Shown: positions 8,169 through 17,193, counted from the stretch's first letter. The stretch is 26,624 nucleotides of DNA from an uncultured Eubacterium sp. (GCA_934322085.1 CAKRGF010000033.1:1-26624), one strand, 5' to 3'. The notes: generated by a model not told the origin, from the sequence alone. Made by a program: numbers and translations.

Positions 8169-9322
8169 GAAATCCATTATCCAAAATGGTAACGGAGATG
8201 GAACCATCCGGAATCCGCCGGTTTTTTGATGTGGCAAGCACGATGGATAATGTCATATCGCTCGGTGTAGGGGAACCGGATTTTGATACACCGTGGCACA
8301 TCCGCGAGGAAGGCATTTACTCGCTGGAAAAGGGGCGCACGTTTTATACATCCAATGCAGGGCTTTTGCCGCTGCGCGAAGAAGTTTGTGCATATTTGAA
8401 ACGCCGTTTTGCACTTTTGTATGATTCGGACGAGGTGCTTATTACGGTCGGCGGCAGCGAGGCAATCGATATTGCTTTCCGCACGATGCTTGATCCGGGG
8501 GATGAGGTTATTGTTCCGGAACCTTGTTTTGTGTCTTATGTGCCGTGCATTACGATGGCAGGGGGCGTGCCGGTAAGACTTGCGTTAGAAGAAAAAGACG
8601 AATTTAAGCTGACAAAACAGAAATTATTGTCGGCGATAACGGATAAAACAAAGATGGTTGTTTTACCGTTCCCGAACAATCCGACCGGTGCGATTATGAC
8701 GCGCGAGGAATTACAGATTGTTGCGGATGTAATTAAGGAACATGATTTATTTGTTCTGTCTGATGAAATTTATTCGGAATTAAGCTATCAGGGGGACCAT
8801 GTGTCGATTGCGTCAATTCCGGGGATGAAAGAAAGAAGCGTTGTGATTAACGGTTTTTCTAAATCCTATGCGATGACCGGCTGGCGTCTTGGCTATGCGG
8901 TCGGACCAAAGGAAATTATTAAACAGATGATAAAGGTACATCAATATCTTATTATGAGTGCACCGACAACGAGCCAGTATGCAGCGATTGAGGCGCTGCG
9001 AAACGGTGATGAGGATGTGGCAAGAATGCGTCAAAGCTACGATGAAAGACGCCGCTTTTTAGTGAAGGAGCTGCGTGAAATGGGGCTGCCATGTTTTGAG
9101 CCGATGGGAGCGTTTTATGTATTCCCAAATATCAGCCGTTTTGGCATGACGAGTGAGGAGTTTGCCAAAACACTTCTCGAAAAGGAACACGTTGCGGTGG
9201 TGCCGGGATCTGCATTTGGTGCATGTGGAGAGGGATTTCTGCGAATTTCCTATGCATATTCCATTGAGGATCTGAAGAAGGCACTGGTTAAAATTAAGAA
9301 TTTTATAGACACTATTTTGTAA
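8165..9322 (+). CDS. PLP-dependent class I/II aminotransferase
   Basis: A 385-residue fold-type I aminotransferase. Key features: GEPDFDTP near residues 36-43, GGSEAIDIAF (phosphate-binding helix start) at 96-105, PFPNNPTGA at 168-176 with the substrate-carboxylate-contacting Asn, LSDEIYSEL with Asp200 against the pyridine nitrogen, and NGFSKSYAMTGWRLGY with the Schiff-base Lys233. The length is normal for aspartate/aromatic/alanine-type subgroups. Substrate cannot be assigned. Its coupling to an Lrp/AsnC regulator suggests amino-acid metabolism responsive to amino acid supply. The start is the ATG in the ATGA overlap; no separate strong ribosome binding site is seen. Confidence 0.9.
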   Translation: MRNPLSKMVTEMEPSGIRRFFDVASTMDNVISLGVGEPDFDTPWHIREEGIYSLEKGRTFYTSNAGLLPLREEVCAYLKRRFALLYDSDEVLITVGGSEAIDIAFRTMLDPGDEVIVPEPCFVSYVPCITMAGGVPVRLALEEKDEFKLTKQKLLSAITDKTKMVVLPFPNNPTGAIMTREELQIVADVIKEHDLFVLSDEIYSELSYQGDHVSIASIPGMKERSVVINGFSKSYAMTGWRLGYAVGPKEIIKQMIKVHQYLIMSAPTTSQYAAIEALRNGDEDVARMRQSYDERRRFLVKELREMGLPCFEPMGAFYVFPNISRFGMTSEEFAKTLLEKEHVAVVPGSAFGACGEGFLRISYAYSIEDLKKALVKIKNFIDTIL

Positions 9323-9334
9323 TTATGCTATTAT
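9306..9334 (+). promoter_or_regulatory. Candidate promoter for cheX-trmL
   Basis: TAGACA (9306-9311) and TATTAT (9329-9334) are separated by 17 bases, spanning the end of the aminotransferase gene and upstream of cheX. The fit is good but not perfect, and the -35 lies inside the upstream coding sequence. Confidence 0.45.
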
Positions 9335-9364
9335 AAATATAAGATTGTGCAGAGGAGAGAGAAT

Positions 9365-9841
9365 ATGGCTACTTTAAATGCGGAACATATTAATCCTTTT
9401 TTGATGGCTGCGAAAAAGGTATTGCAGGATATGTGCTTTGTGGATGTTGCAATACAAAAGCCGATACTGAAGGAAGCAAAATTTGACCATGATAACTGGG
9501 TCATTATTATTGGTGTAACTGGGGAAATGCGTGGACAAGTGCTGATTGCAATGACGGAAGACAATGCTTGCGCGATTGCTTCTAAAATGTGCATGATGGA
9601 TGTTAAAACAATTGATGATTTCGCATCGAGCGCAATTGGTGAATTAGGTAATATGATTATGGGAAATGCGGCAACCGTATTCTCATCAAATGGTGTTGGA
9701 ATTGATATTACACCGCCGACATTATCTCATGGTGAAGTTAGTTTTACCAATAATTTTGCAAAGACGCTTTGTGTGCCGATGGTGTTTGATGATGGCAGTG
9801 GAAGCATTGATTTATTCCTTGCACTGAGACAGGAAAGTTAG
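9365..9841 (+). CDS. cheX: Chemotaxis protein CheX (CheY-P phosphatase family)
   Basis: A 158-residue protein of the CheC/CheX/FliY phosphatase group, which dephosphorylates CheY-P to reset the chemotaxis signal. The single active-site helix of CheX is visible as SSAIGELGNMIMGNA, with the ExxN pair Glu93 and Asn96. The later ITPPTLSHGE segment also fits. The start is the ATG after GAGGAGAGAAT rather than an upstream in-frame GTG. It stands away from other chemotaxis genes and lies 1 base before trmL, so the two are probably co-transcribed. Its presence suggests a chemotactic, likely flagellated host. Confidence 0.85.
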   Translation: MATLNAEHINPFLMAAKKVLQDMCFVDVAIQKPILKEAKFDHDNWVIIIGVTGEMRGQVLIAMTEDNACAIASKMCMMDVKTIDDFASSAIGELGNMIMGNAATVFSSNGVGIDITPPTLSHGEVSFTNNFAKTLCVPMVFDDGSGSIDLFLALRQES

Positions 9842-9842
9842 T

Positions 9843-10349
9843 ATGTTAAATATTGTATTGTTAGAACCGGAGATTCCTGCGAATACCGGTAATATAGGAA
9901 GAACCTGTGTGGCGGCTGGAGCTAAGCTGCATCTGATTGAACCGATGGGATTTCAGATTAATGAAAAACAGGTGAGAAGAGCAGGACTTGATTACTGGGA
10001 TAAATTGGATTATACGATTTATGATAGTTATCCGGATTTTCTAGAGAAAAATCCGGGTGCCAAAATTTATATGGCAACGACAAAGGCAAAACATATTTAC
10101 AGTGATGTCTCATTTGAAGAGGACTGCTATATTATGTTCGGCAAAGAAAGTGCCGGAATACCAGAAGAGATTTTGATTGAGAACGAAGAAACTACAATTC
10201 GGATTCCGATGTATGGGGAAATTCGTTCGTTAAATCTTGGAAATTCTGTGGCTATTGTTTTATATGAGGCACTTAGGCAGCAGGGGTATCCCGAATTGAA
10301 TCCGATGGGACATCTTCATCATTCTCATTGGAAAGATGGAACGGTATAA
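9843..10349 (+). CDS. trmL: tRNA (cytidine/uridine(34)-2'-O)-methyltransferase TrmL
   Basis: A 168-residue SPOUT-class methyltransferase that methylates the ribose 2'-O of nucleotide 34 in certain tRNA-Leu species. The family hallmarks are visible: N-terminal LLEPEIPANTGNIGRTC, then LIEPMGF, the knot region FGKESAGIP, and the C-terminal RIPMYGEIRSLNLGNSVAIVLYEALRQ that forms the deep trefoil knot and SAM pocket. Length is the normal minimal size of TrmL. The ATG lies one base after the cheX stop; AGGAAAG inside the end of cheX is the likely ribosome binding site. A strong hairpin terminator follows the stop. Confidence 0.92.
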   Translation: MLNIVLLEPEIPANTGNIGRTCVAAGAKLHLIEPMGFQINEKQVRRAGLDYWDKLDYTIYDSYPDFLEKNPGAKIYMATTKAKHIYSDVSFEEDCYIMFGKESAGIPEEILIENEETTIRIPMYGEIRSLNLGNSVAIVLYEALRQQGYPELNPMGHLHHSHWKDGTV

Positions 10350-10352
10350 GAA

Positions 10353-10402
10353 ACTGCAAAGGGGACTTTTTGAAAAAGTTCTCTTTTTTTGCAACTTTTT
10401 TT
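10353..10402 (+). terminator. Hairpin terminator after trmL
   Basis: A long hairpin folds around G10372. AAAGGGGACTTTT (starting 10358) pairs with AAAAGTTCTCTTT (to about 10386), allowing G-U pairs, and T-rich tracts follow. Outer GCAA/TTGC can extend the stem. T runs on both sides mean it may work in both directions. Confidence 0.75.
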
Positions 10403-10441
10403 GATTTAGAATCGTAATGTATGTAGAAAGGGGAAAAAACA

Positions 10442-10975
10442 ATGATTGATGTGGCAGCCAATCCATCGGACGCGGTGGAAAAAGCCCTGGACTTGTTTGG
10501 TAATGATATTTTGCGGCTGGCATATTCCTACATGAAAAGCAGGGAGGATGCAGAAGATATTGTTCAGGAGGTGCTGATTCGCTTTATGCAGTCAGCAGGA
10601 GTATTTGAAGATGAGAAACATGAAAAAGCATGGCTTCTGAAAGTGACGGCGAATTTATGTAAGGATAAACTTAAATCCGCGAGCCGGCAGAAGGAAGTGG
10701 CAATACCCGAGGGGTACGATGTGGCAGATGAAAAACAACAGCATTCGGAAGAAAGTGATATTTTTCAAATTTTGTCACAGCTGCCTGAAAAGTATCGGAG
10801 TGCTATTCATTTGTATTACTATGAAGAATACTCGGTTAAAGAAATAGCAGAAATATTACAAAAGAAAGAGACTACGATACGGTCTCTTTTGAAACGCGGG
10901 CGGGAGAAATTAGCAGGGATACTTTCCCAGCAGAAACAGATGAAAGGAGATGATGGTCATGCAGCAGGAATATAA
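10442..10975 (+). CDS. ECF-type RNA polymerase sigma factor
   Basis: A 177-residue sigma-70 family factor of the extracytoplasmic-function class. Region 2 (~residues 18-55) includes DILRLAYSYMKSREDAEDIVQEV, the family's -10-melting helix, and region 4 (~115-160) includes LPEKYRSAIHLYYYEEYSVKEIAEILQ and the recognition helix TTIRSLLKRGREKL. The domains are joined by a short acidic linker, as in ECF factors lacking region 3. AAGGGG precedes the ATG. The gene overlaps the next one by 17 bases, the usual arrangement of an ECF factor with its membrane regulator. I could not find a convincing sigma-A promoter between the trmL terminator and the start; an autoregulated promoter is possible. Confidence 0.9.
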   Translation: MIDVAANPSDAVEKALDLFGNDILRLAYSYMKSREDAEDIVQEVLIRFMQSAGVFEDEKHEKAWLLKVTANLCKDKLKSASRQKEVAIPEGYDVADEKQQHSEESDIFQILSQLPEKYRSAIHLYYYEEYSVKEIAEILQKKETTIRSLLKRGREKLAGILSQQKQMKGDDGHAAGI

Positions 10976-12617
10976 AGATGCAATGGAAAAAATTTCCCTT
11001 AGTGACAGCGATAAAAAGCGCATTCTTGCTAATGTAAAAAAGGCTTATGAAGAGTCTGAAGAAAAAGTGATTTCCATGGATGAATTTAAGAAAAGACCAC
11101 GTTTCTCCGCTCGTCAAAAAGGAATGGCAGCCGCTGTTGCTGTACTTGCCGTTGTGGTTACAGCTGTTGCGTCAAGAGGATTTTTGTCAGATAAAACGAA
11201 AAATCTGCCAAAGCAGGGTGAAATTGTGGCAAGCAGTGATGAAGAAGAATGGCAGGAACTGGATTCGGTTGAGGCAATTGCCAAAGAAACGGACTGCCGA
11301 ACGTATACTCTTAGTAACGTTTCCAAATCCTATCATGTAAAAAAGGTTGAAGTTAAGAAAAAAGCAAAGCACGTAAAAATAACGTACCGGAATAAAAAGA
11401 AAAAGGATAAGATTCTCTTTGAATACAAAGAGGAAGAAAATGCACCTGAAGTAATCAACCAGTTTACCGAGGAAAACGAGTTGAAAAAAGAGACGGTGGA
11501 TGATTCGGAAGTTACGATGTATGGAGATGAAAAATGTGATGCTATGACATGGCAGAAGGAATCCTGCTCATTTGCTGTGAAGATGAGTACGGCATGCAGT
11601 CCGGAAAAAGCAAAGAAACTTGTTTCAGGAACCAAAGAAGAGGATAAGCCACATCAAAATGCAGAAGATAAGGACCAAAAAGATGGCAGCCATTATTCCA
11701 GTAATGCTGTTGGCTGGAATGGAAATGAGAAAGAATCTGATGATAAGGAGCGCAGACGTGTGCTTCGTAAAATATATGATTTGTGTGGATTCCGTGTGAC
11801 AGTCGAGGATCCGGCAAGCAAAGTGATTTACAAAATGGTAGATGATTATGAATCCTTTAGTTTCCATTACGATGAGGTGCCGGAGTTTGAGAATCAGCGT
11901 ATCATCGGATATGCAGGAGCAAGCGGCTGCCCATCTGGTGTACTGAAAGGATTTACGGAAAAAGAACGCATTGAAGTAAATGGGTTATCGGTTACCTGGT
12001 ATCAAAATGATAAAGAAGAGTCATTATTCTATTTTGAAAAAAACAAGGTTTCCATTTCCATTTTAATCAAGGAATGGTCTGGCGGGGATACGCAGAACAT
12101 GCTGAGCGGAATTATTAGTGTACTGCGAATTTCCTATGATTCCGTTCATGAGGATAAAGGAGGAGGTTCGGAAAGTAATAAGGGTAAAAATTCAGATAAT
12201 TCAGGTGATGGGGCAACAGATAACAGCGACAGCTCCAATAATAATGAAAGTCTGGAGGCTTACCGTCAGGCGGTACAGGATATTCAGTATGCAGTGGCAG
12301 AGGGAAGTTTGAAAAAGCTTTCTTCCTACATCCGTTTCCCGTTAAGTATTAAGGGACTTAGTTTGACGGTTTCCAGTGCAAAAGAGTTTCAGGCATTGGA
12401 TTCGTCAAAGATTTTCACCAGTGAATGGGTGGATGCCGTTGTATCGTATGATGCTTCAAAGATTAAGAGTAGTACGAAGACCTTTACGATGGGAGATGGC
12501 AGCAACAAACTTGTGTGCCAGATAAAAAATGACTCCGTTGTGATAACGGAGCTTCATGTAAACAGTGATGAGGTGCAGCCGGATACTGAGCCGACTGACT
12601 CCCCATCTGAGGAATAA
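10959..12617 (+). CDS. Presumed anti-sigma factor / extracytoplasmic sensor protein
   Basis: A 552-residue, single-pass membrane protein. Residues 1-54 are cytoplasmic and charged, with helices (KISLSDSDKKRILANVKKAYEE) that could clasp the sigma factor. A TM helix lies at ~55-72 (GMAAAVAVLAVVVTAVAS). About 480 residues are outside: a Lys-rich section, a domain with FHYDEVPEFENQRIIGYAGASGCP, a Ser/Asn/Asp/Gly linker, then an NTF2-like C-terminal helix-sheet region (EAYRQAVQDIQYAVAEGS). No zinc-binding HxxxCxxC anti-sigma motif is seen. The start is chosen as ATG 10959, nine bases after AAGGAG; ATGs at 10950 and 10953 are too close. Anti-sigma function is inferred from the 17-base overlap with the ECF gene and topology, not from a recognised domain. 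Confidence 0.7.
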   Translation: MQQEYKDAMEKISLSDSDKKRILANVKKAYEESEEKVISMDEFKKRPRFSARQKGMAAAVAVLAVVVTAVASRGFLSDKTKNLPKQGEIVASSDEEEWQELDSVEAIAKETDCRTYTLSNVSKSYHVKKVEVKKKAKHVKITYRNKKKKDKILFEYKEEENAPEVINQFTEENELKKETVDDSEVTMYGDEKCDAMTWQKESCSFAVKMSTACSPEKAKKLVSGTKEEDKPHQNAEDKDQKDGSHYSSNAVGWNGNEKESDDKERRRVLRKIYDLCGFRVTVEDPASKVIYKMVDDYESFSFHYDEVPEFENQRIIGYAGASGCPSGVLKGFTEKERIEVNGLSVTWYQNDKEESLFYFEKNKVSISILIKEWSGGDTQNMLSGIISVLRISYDSVHEDKGGGSESNKGKNSDNSGDGATDNSDSSNNNESLEAYRQAVQDIQYAVAEGSLKKLSSYIRFPLSIKGLSLTVSSAKEFQALDSSKIFTSEWVDAVVSYDASKIKSSTKTFTMGDGSNKLVCQIKNDSVVITELHVNSDEVQPDTEPTDSPSEE

Positions 12618-12630
12618 TAATCCCCTTTTA

Positions 12631-14040
12631 TTATGCTTTTGGTAAAGTAAATACAAATTCAGAACCAACGCCTACAGTGCTGACAACATCAATTGTCTGC
12701 TTGTGGGCGTTTATGATTTCACGGCAGATGGCAAGTCCAAGTCCGGAACCTAATTTGTCTTTGCCACGGGATAAATCTGTTTTGTAAAAACGGTCCCAAA
12801 TCAGATTCAGGTCTTCACGTGGAATACCGATGCCGGAATCCTTTACCGAGATAAAAACCTTTTCGCCCTTCGTAAAGGTATGCAGGCAGATTTCCGATTC
12901 CTCGTGACTAAACTTAATGGCATTTTCACAGAGATTTCTAAGCACCTGTAAAATCTTTTGTTTATCCGCATAAACGGGCAGTACATCTGGTTCGCAGAGG
13001 TTATAGGTAAAGGTAATATGTTTGGATGCTGCTGTTCCTTCCAGACTTTCGCATGTCATTTTGACAGCCTCGTGAATGTCGAATGCCTCCTGTTCCAGCA
13101 TAATATTGTTGCGGTCATAGTTGTTCATATCAATTAAGTTTGACGTTAATTTTGTCAGCCGTTCGGTTTCATACAAAATAATATCTAAATATTTTTCCTG
13201 ATTATCCATTGGAATTACGCCATCCTTCATCGCCTGAACATAACCTTGAATACTCGTTAAAGGGGAGCGGAAATCATGCGAAATGTTGGAAATAAATTTC
13301 CGCTGATACTCATCAAATTTGCTGAGTTCTGCCCCGATAACATTCAGTGTCTTTGCCAATTCGCCGTATTCATCCTGAGATTTAATGAGAATCGGCGGAT
13401 TTTCGTGGTTAATCGAAAACTGGCTGGCACCTTTGCGCAGTGTGCGCAAAGGGCGTACATTGAAAACGTAAATGAGCAGGAACACAAAACCGACAATTGT
13501 CATAATCAGATAGAAAAAGGTTGTTAATATGTTGGTGTAATATATGGCACGATTGTTGATAAACTGGTTCGGCTGTGCGAGAACAAGGTAGCCGTTTAAG
13601 TAGGCACTCTGTTCCATTGGCAGAATGACACAGGTTGAATTCTCGGACAAGAGACCGCCGAGTGTCGTGTCTTTAATCACGTCTTCATGAAGGAAAGAGG
13701 AACTTCCCTGATAGATATTATATGTTTTCTCGGTATCTGTGTTGAGAATTACATCGCCATCGCTGCACACAATTAAGATTTCCGCTTCAGCGGCTTCGGA
13801 CGCCATTTTCAACTGGTCCCGCAGTGATAAAATGGTCGTTTTTGTATAGCGCTGTTCATTGATATGCGAGCCAAGCAGCGTGATTCCGACACTGCGGAGA
13901 TTACTAATGCTTTCGGACTCAACACGCTCCGAAATATAGTCGCGTCCAACGGTTGTTATCAGGTAAAAAGTGATGGCAAACAGGACGAGGTAAAATGCTA
14001 ATAGTTTTCGACCGAGGGTCGTCTTTAAGTATTTTTTCAT
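12631..14040 (-). CDS. Sensor histidine kinase (two-component system)
   Basis: A 469-residue membrane kinase: TM1 ~13-31, an extracellular sensor of ~140 residues resembling a Cache/PAS-like fold, TM2 ~170-193, HAMP ~194-246, then HisKA with the phospho-acceptor His255 in FISNISHDFRSPLTSIQGY. The HATPase_c domain has the N box NLCENAIKFS, G1 DSGIGIP, F box FYKTD and G2 GSGLGLAI. All kinase motifs are intact. It would phosphorylate the response regulator encoded 10 bases upstream in the same operon. The signal is unknown; the overall plan resembles WalK/PhoR-like kinases. AGGAGACTTCGT precedes the ATG. Its end is 13 bases from the convergent anti-sigma gene. Confidence 0.92.
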   Translation of the reverse strand: MKKYLKTTLGRKLLAFYLVLFAITFYLITTVGRDYISERVESESISNLRSVGITLLGSHINEQRYTKTTILSLRDQLKMASEAAEAEILIVCSDGDVILNTDTEKTYNIYQGSSSFLHEDVIKDTTLGGLLSENSTCVILPMEQSAYLNGYLVLAQPNQFINNRAIYYTNILTTFFYLIMTIVGFVFLLIYVFNVRPLRTLRKGASQFSINHENPPILIKSQDEYGELAKTLNVIGAELSKFDEYQRKFISNISHDFRSPLTSIQGYVQAMKDGVIPMDNQEKYLDIILYETERLTKLTSNLIDMNNYDRNNIMLEQEAFDIHEAVKMTCESLEGTAASKHITFTYNLCEPDVLPVYADKQKILQVLRNLCENAIKFSHEESEICLHTFTKGEKVFISVKDSGIGIPREDLNLIWDRFYKTDLSRGKDKLGSGLGLAICREIINAHKQTIDVVSTVGVGSEFVFTLPKA

Positions 14041-14050
14041 ACGAAGTCTC

Positions 14051-14761
14051 CTATGCGTTTACTTCAAATTTGTAGCCAATGCCCCATACAGTCGTAAGAG
14101 ACCATACCGGGTTTTCTGTTAATTTCTCACGGATTCGTTTGATATGAACATCCACGGTTCGGGTTTCGCCAATATATTCATACCCCCAGATTTGGTCTAA
14201 AAGCTGTTCTCTTGTAAATACCTGATTCGGATGGGAAGCAAGGAAGTACAACAGCTCCAGTTCTTTTGGCGGCATTTCAATTGGTTTTTCGTGGTCTGTT
14301 ACAGAATAGTTTGCAAGGCTGATAACAAGGCCATCGTAAGTTACGACATCTTTTGGCTCGTCTTTGGCAGCGGAAGCCACTCTTGCCTGCTGGTTGTCGA
14401 AACGGCGTAAAACGGCCTTCACGCGAGCTACAACTTCTTTTGGTTCAAACGGTTTGATGATGTAGTCATCCGCACCAAGCTCAAGTCCTAATACTTTATC
14501 GAAAGTCTCTCCCTTAGCAGACAGCATAATAACGGGTGTCGTATATTGCTTGCGAATCTCACGCAGAACGTCATAGCCGTCAATACCAGGCAGCATGATG
14601 TCAAGTAAAATTAAGTCCGGCTGGAAACTTTGGTGCTTTTGCAAAGCAGTTTCACCGTCTTCTGCAATTTCACATTGAAAACATTCTTTTGTTAAATACA
14701 ATGCGATTAACTCTGCAATATTGGCATCGTCATCGACAATAAGAATTTTCCTTTTTTCCAT
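14051..14761 (-). CDS. OmpR/PhoB-family response regulator
   Basis: A 236-residue response regulator. The receiver domain (1-~120) has the acidic pair DDD at 10-12, the phospho-acceptor Asp54 in LILLDIMLPGIDGYDVL, the conserved Ser/Lys of VIMLSAKGE and the GADDYIIKPFEPKEVVARV end. The C-terminal winged helix (~135-236) ends with TREQLLDQIWGYEYIGETRTVDVHIKRIREKL and TVWGIGYKF, the OmpR/PhoB DNA-binding signature. It is encoded between mutS2 (42-base gap) and its cognate kinase (10-base gap), so the three are likely co-transcribed from the mutS2 promoter unless a promoter lies within the 3' end of mutS2. Confidence 0.93.
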   Translation of the reverse strand: MEKRKILIVDDDANIAELIALYLTKECFQCEIAEDGETALQKHQSFQPDLILLDIMLPGIDGYDVLREIRKQYTTPVIMLSAKGETFDKVLGLELGADDYIIKPFEPKEVVARVKAVLRRFDNQQARVASAAKDEPKDVVTYDGLVISLANYSVTDHEKPIEMPPKELELLYFLASHPNQVFTREQLLDQIWGYEYIGETRTVDVHIKRIREKLTENPVWSLTTVWGIGYKFEVNA

Positions 14762-14803
14762 AAATGATTCCTCTTTCTCCTGTTTTAATTTATGAGTCTT
14801 TTA

Positions 14804-17167
14804 TCATTTAAATTCAACTACGGTTACACCATATCCGCCTTCCCCGTATTCTCCCATGCGGTAACTTTTCACGTACTTGCTTTTTTTACAGTGGTTCTGG
14901 ACAGCATTTCGCAGGGCACCGGTGCCGACTCCGTGGATAATGGTTACCTGATGGAGTTTGGCGAGGTAGGCGTCATCTAAATATTTGTCAAGCAGTCCAA
15001 GGGCTTCGTCCACGGTTTTTCCAATTAAATTGATTTCCGGTGAAATAGTCATAGCCTTTGCCATTTTCATATTTCTTGCATGGGTAATGGATGCTTCTTT
15101 TTTTGCGGCTTTGGTTTCCTGCTCCAAAAGTTCTAGGTCGCTTACGGAAACTTCCGAGCGCAAAATGCCCATTTGGACAAAACATTTTCCCTTGCTGTTT
15201 GGAAGCGTGCTTACGGTTCCTTTAATACCCATCGAATGAACCATAACAATGTCGCCAATCTGCAATTTGTCCGGTGCTTTCTTTGGTACGTTTTTTGTTC
15301 CCTCAATCGTCAGCTCGCTCTCAGTTTCGTTGAGCGCTTTGCGCAGGTTTGCACGCTCTTTTTCCATTACTTTTGTCATGCCGGAACCTTTCATCCACTT
15401 GTTGTACTTGCGGATGGATTCGTCGGCGGTATCCTTTGCCTTCTGGATAATCTCGTGGGCTTCTTCGTTTGCACGGCGTAAAATTTTATCCTTGGCGGCA
15501 TCAATCCGCTCGTTTTTCGCTTTCATTTTATCACGGAAATGCTCTGCTTCTTCGCGGATTTTTTTCGCTTTTTCGCGTTCTTTTTCAGCGACGGTTCTGG
15601 CGTCCTCAAGTCCGGTGACAACGTCTTCAAAACTGCGGCTGTCGGAGTCGACAAGTTTGCCGGCTTCATCAATAATTTCTTTTGGAAGTCCTAATTTTCC
15701 GGATATTGCAAACGCATTACTTTTTCCCGGAACGCCGACTAACAGCCGGTAAGTCGGCTGCAAAGATTCTACGTCAAATTCACACGAAGCGTTTTCTACG
15801 CCATCGGTGGACAGGGCATAAATTTTTAATTCGCTGTAATGTGTCGTAGCCATAGCGGTTACGTTTCGGTTATGCAGATTGTCTAAAATCGCAATCGCGA
15901 GCGCAGCACCTTCCGTTGGGTCGGTTCCGGCGCCAAGCTCATCAAAGAGAGCCAGCGTCTTTTTGTTCGCACGTTTCAAAATATAAACGGTGTTCACCAT
16001 GTGGGAGGAGAATGTACTCAGACTCTGCTCAATACTCTGCTCATCGCCAATATCGGCGTAAACTTCTTCGTATACGCGCAGGTGCGAGTGGTCATACGCC
16101 GGAATATGCAGACCGGCCTGTCCCATCAGAGTAAATAATCCAACCGTTTTTAATGATACGGTTTTACCACCGGTGTTTGGTCCGGTGATAATCAGTAAAT
16201 CATAAGTTTTTCCAAGTGTCACATCAATCGGTACGACTTTATCTTTTGGAATCAGCGGGTGGCGTCCCTTTTTAATGTGGATGTAATCCTGATCAAAAAG
16301 CGGTTCACTTCCCTGCATTTTCTTGGAAAGCTTTGCCTTTGCAAAGATAAAGTCAAGTTCCGCAAGCAGTAACACGTTTCGCTGTAAGTCTTCAGCGTAT
16401 GGCGCTGCAAGGGCGCTTAACGACGCCAGTATTTTTTCAATTTCTTCCTGCTCTTTCATACCCAGTTCCGCAAGCTCATTGTTTAACTGCACAATTGCCA
16501 TCGGTTCAATAAAAAAGGTCGAGCCGGTCGAACTCTGGTCATGAATCATACCAGGAAAAGTGGATTTATATTCCTGCTTAACCGGCAGACAATATCTGCC
16601 GTTTCGCATGGTGACGATGTTGTCACGCAGCATGGAGCCGGATAGATTCATAGTCGCCGTCAATTGCTCACGTACTTTATCGTTCGTAGTCTTCATGGCA
16701 CGGCGAATTCGTTTCAATTCGGAACTCGCATCATCTGCCATTTCTTCCGGACTCAAAATGCAGCGGTTGATTTCCAGACGCAAATCCGGCAAATCCATAA
16801 GCGCACCAAAGCGCCCCGAAAGTGCATCTTTCAAATCTTCAAATTTGGCATCATAAGCGATGGCTTCTTTGGCAATCTCCAAACAGCGGGCAATGTCAAG
16901 AAGCTCACCCATGCCGAGTACGCCGCCTTTTTCCAGCGGCACCAGACTTGGACGAATATCCTTCAGCCCGTGAAATGGCAGCCTTCCCTGTTTCAAAAGG
17001 CGCATGAGTGCGTGCGAAGTTTCGGTCTGCCAGCTAATGATTTCCTCCCGCTTTGACGAAGGCAGAAGGTGGCGTATGCTTTCCTTGGCAAGCGGTGTGT
17101 CTGCCTCCTCAAGAAGCATGTCAATAATTTTATAATATTCAAGTGTTTGTAATACTTTTTTGTTCAC
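14804..17167 (-). CDS. mutS2: MutS2 family ATPase/endonuclease
   Basis: A 787-residue MutS2, the normal length. The core/lever region is followed by the ATPase with Walker A GPNTGGKT (residues 329-336), signature STFSSHM and Walker B TLALFDELGAGTDP (404-417). A long charged coiled coil (~510-620) and a KOW-like stretch (LQIGDIVMVHSMGIKG) precede the C-terminal Smr domain (last ~75 residues, HGVGTGALR). MutS2 suppresses homologous recombination and, in Bacillus, acts on collided ribosomes. In the Smr domain the usual LDLRG is replaced by INLIG (see findings). The start is the GTG at 17165-17167, eight bases after GGGAG; the upstream in-frame ATG has no such site. First gene of a mutS2-response regulator-kinase operon. 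Confidence 0.93.
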   Translation of the reverse strand: MNKKVLQTLEYYKIIDMLLEEADTPLAKESIRHLLPSSKREEIISWQTETSHALMRLLKQGRLPFHGLKDIRPSLVPLEKGGVLGMGELLDIARCLEIAKEAIAYDAKFEDLKDALSGRFGALMDLPDLRLEINRCILSPEEMADDASSELKRIRRAMKTTNDKVREQLTATMNLSGSMLRDNIVTMRNGRYCLPVKQEYKSTFPGMIHDQSSTGSTFFIEPMAIVQLNNELAELGMKEQEEIEKILASLSALAAPYAEDLQRNVLLLAELDFIFAKAKLSKKMQGSEPLFDQDYIHIKKGRHPLIPKDKVVPIDVTLGKTYDLLIITGPNTGGKTVSLKTVGLFTLMGQAGLHIPAYDHSHLRVYEEVYADIGDEQSIEQSLSTFSSHMVNTVYILKRANKKTLALFDELGAGTDPTEGAALAIAILDNLHNRNVTAMATTHYSELKIYALSTDGVENASCEFDVESLQPTYRLLVGVPGKSNAFAISGKLGLPKEIIDEAGKLVDSDSRSFEDVVTGLEDARTVAEKEREKAKKIREEAEHFRDKMKAKNERIDAAKDKILRRANEEAHEIIQKAKDTADESIRKYNKWMKGSGMTKVMEKERANLRKALNETESELTIEGTKNVPKKAPDKLQIGDIVMVHSMGIKGTVSTLPNSKGKCFVQMGILRSEVSVSDLELLEQETKAAKKEASITHARNMKMAKAMTISPEINLIGKTVDEALGLLDKYLDDAYLAKLHQVTIIHGVGTGALRNAVQNHCKKSKYVKSYRMGEYGEGGYGVTVVEFK

Positions 17168-17193
17168 AATGGAAACTCCCTTCATGTAGTGAC

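Noticed and set aside
15249..15752. 167-codon plus-strand ORF opposite mutS2
   Set aside because: Serine/phenylalanine-rich product typical of the complement of a Lys/Glu coiled coil; no independent support.
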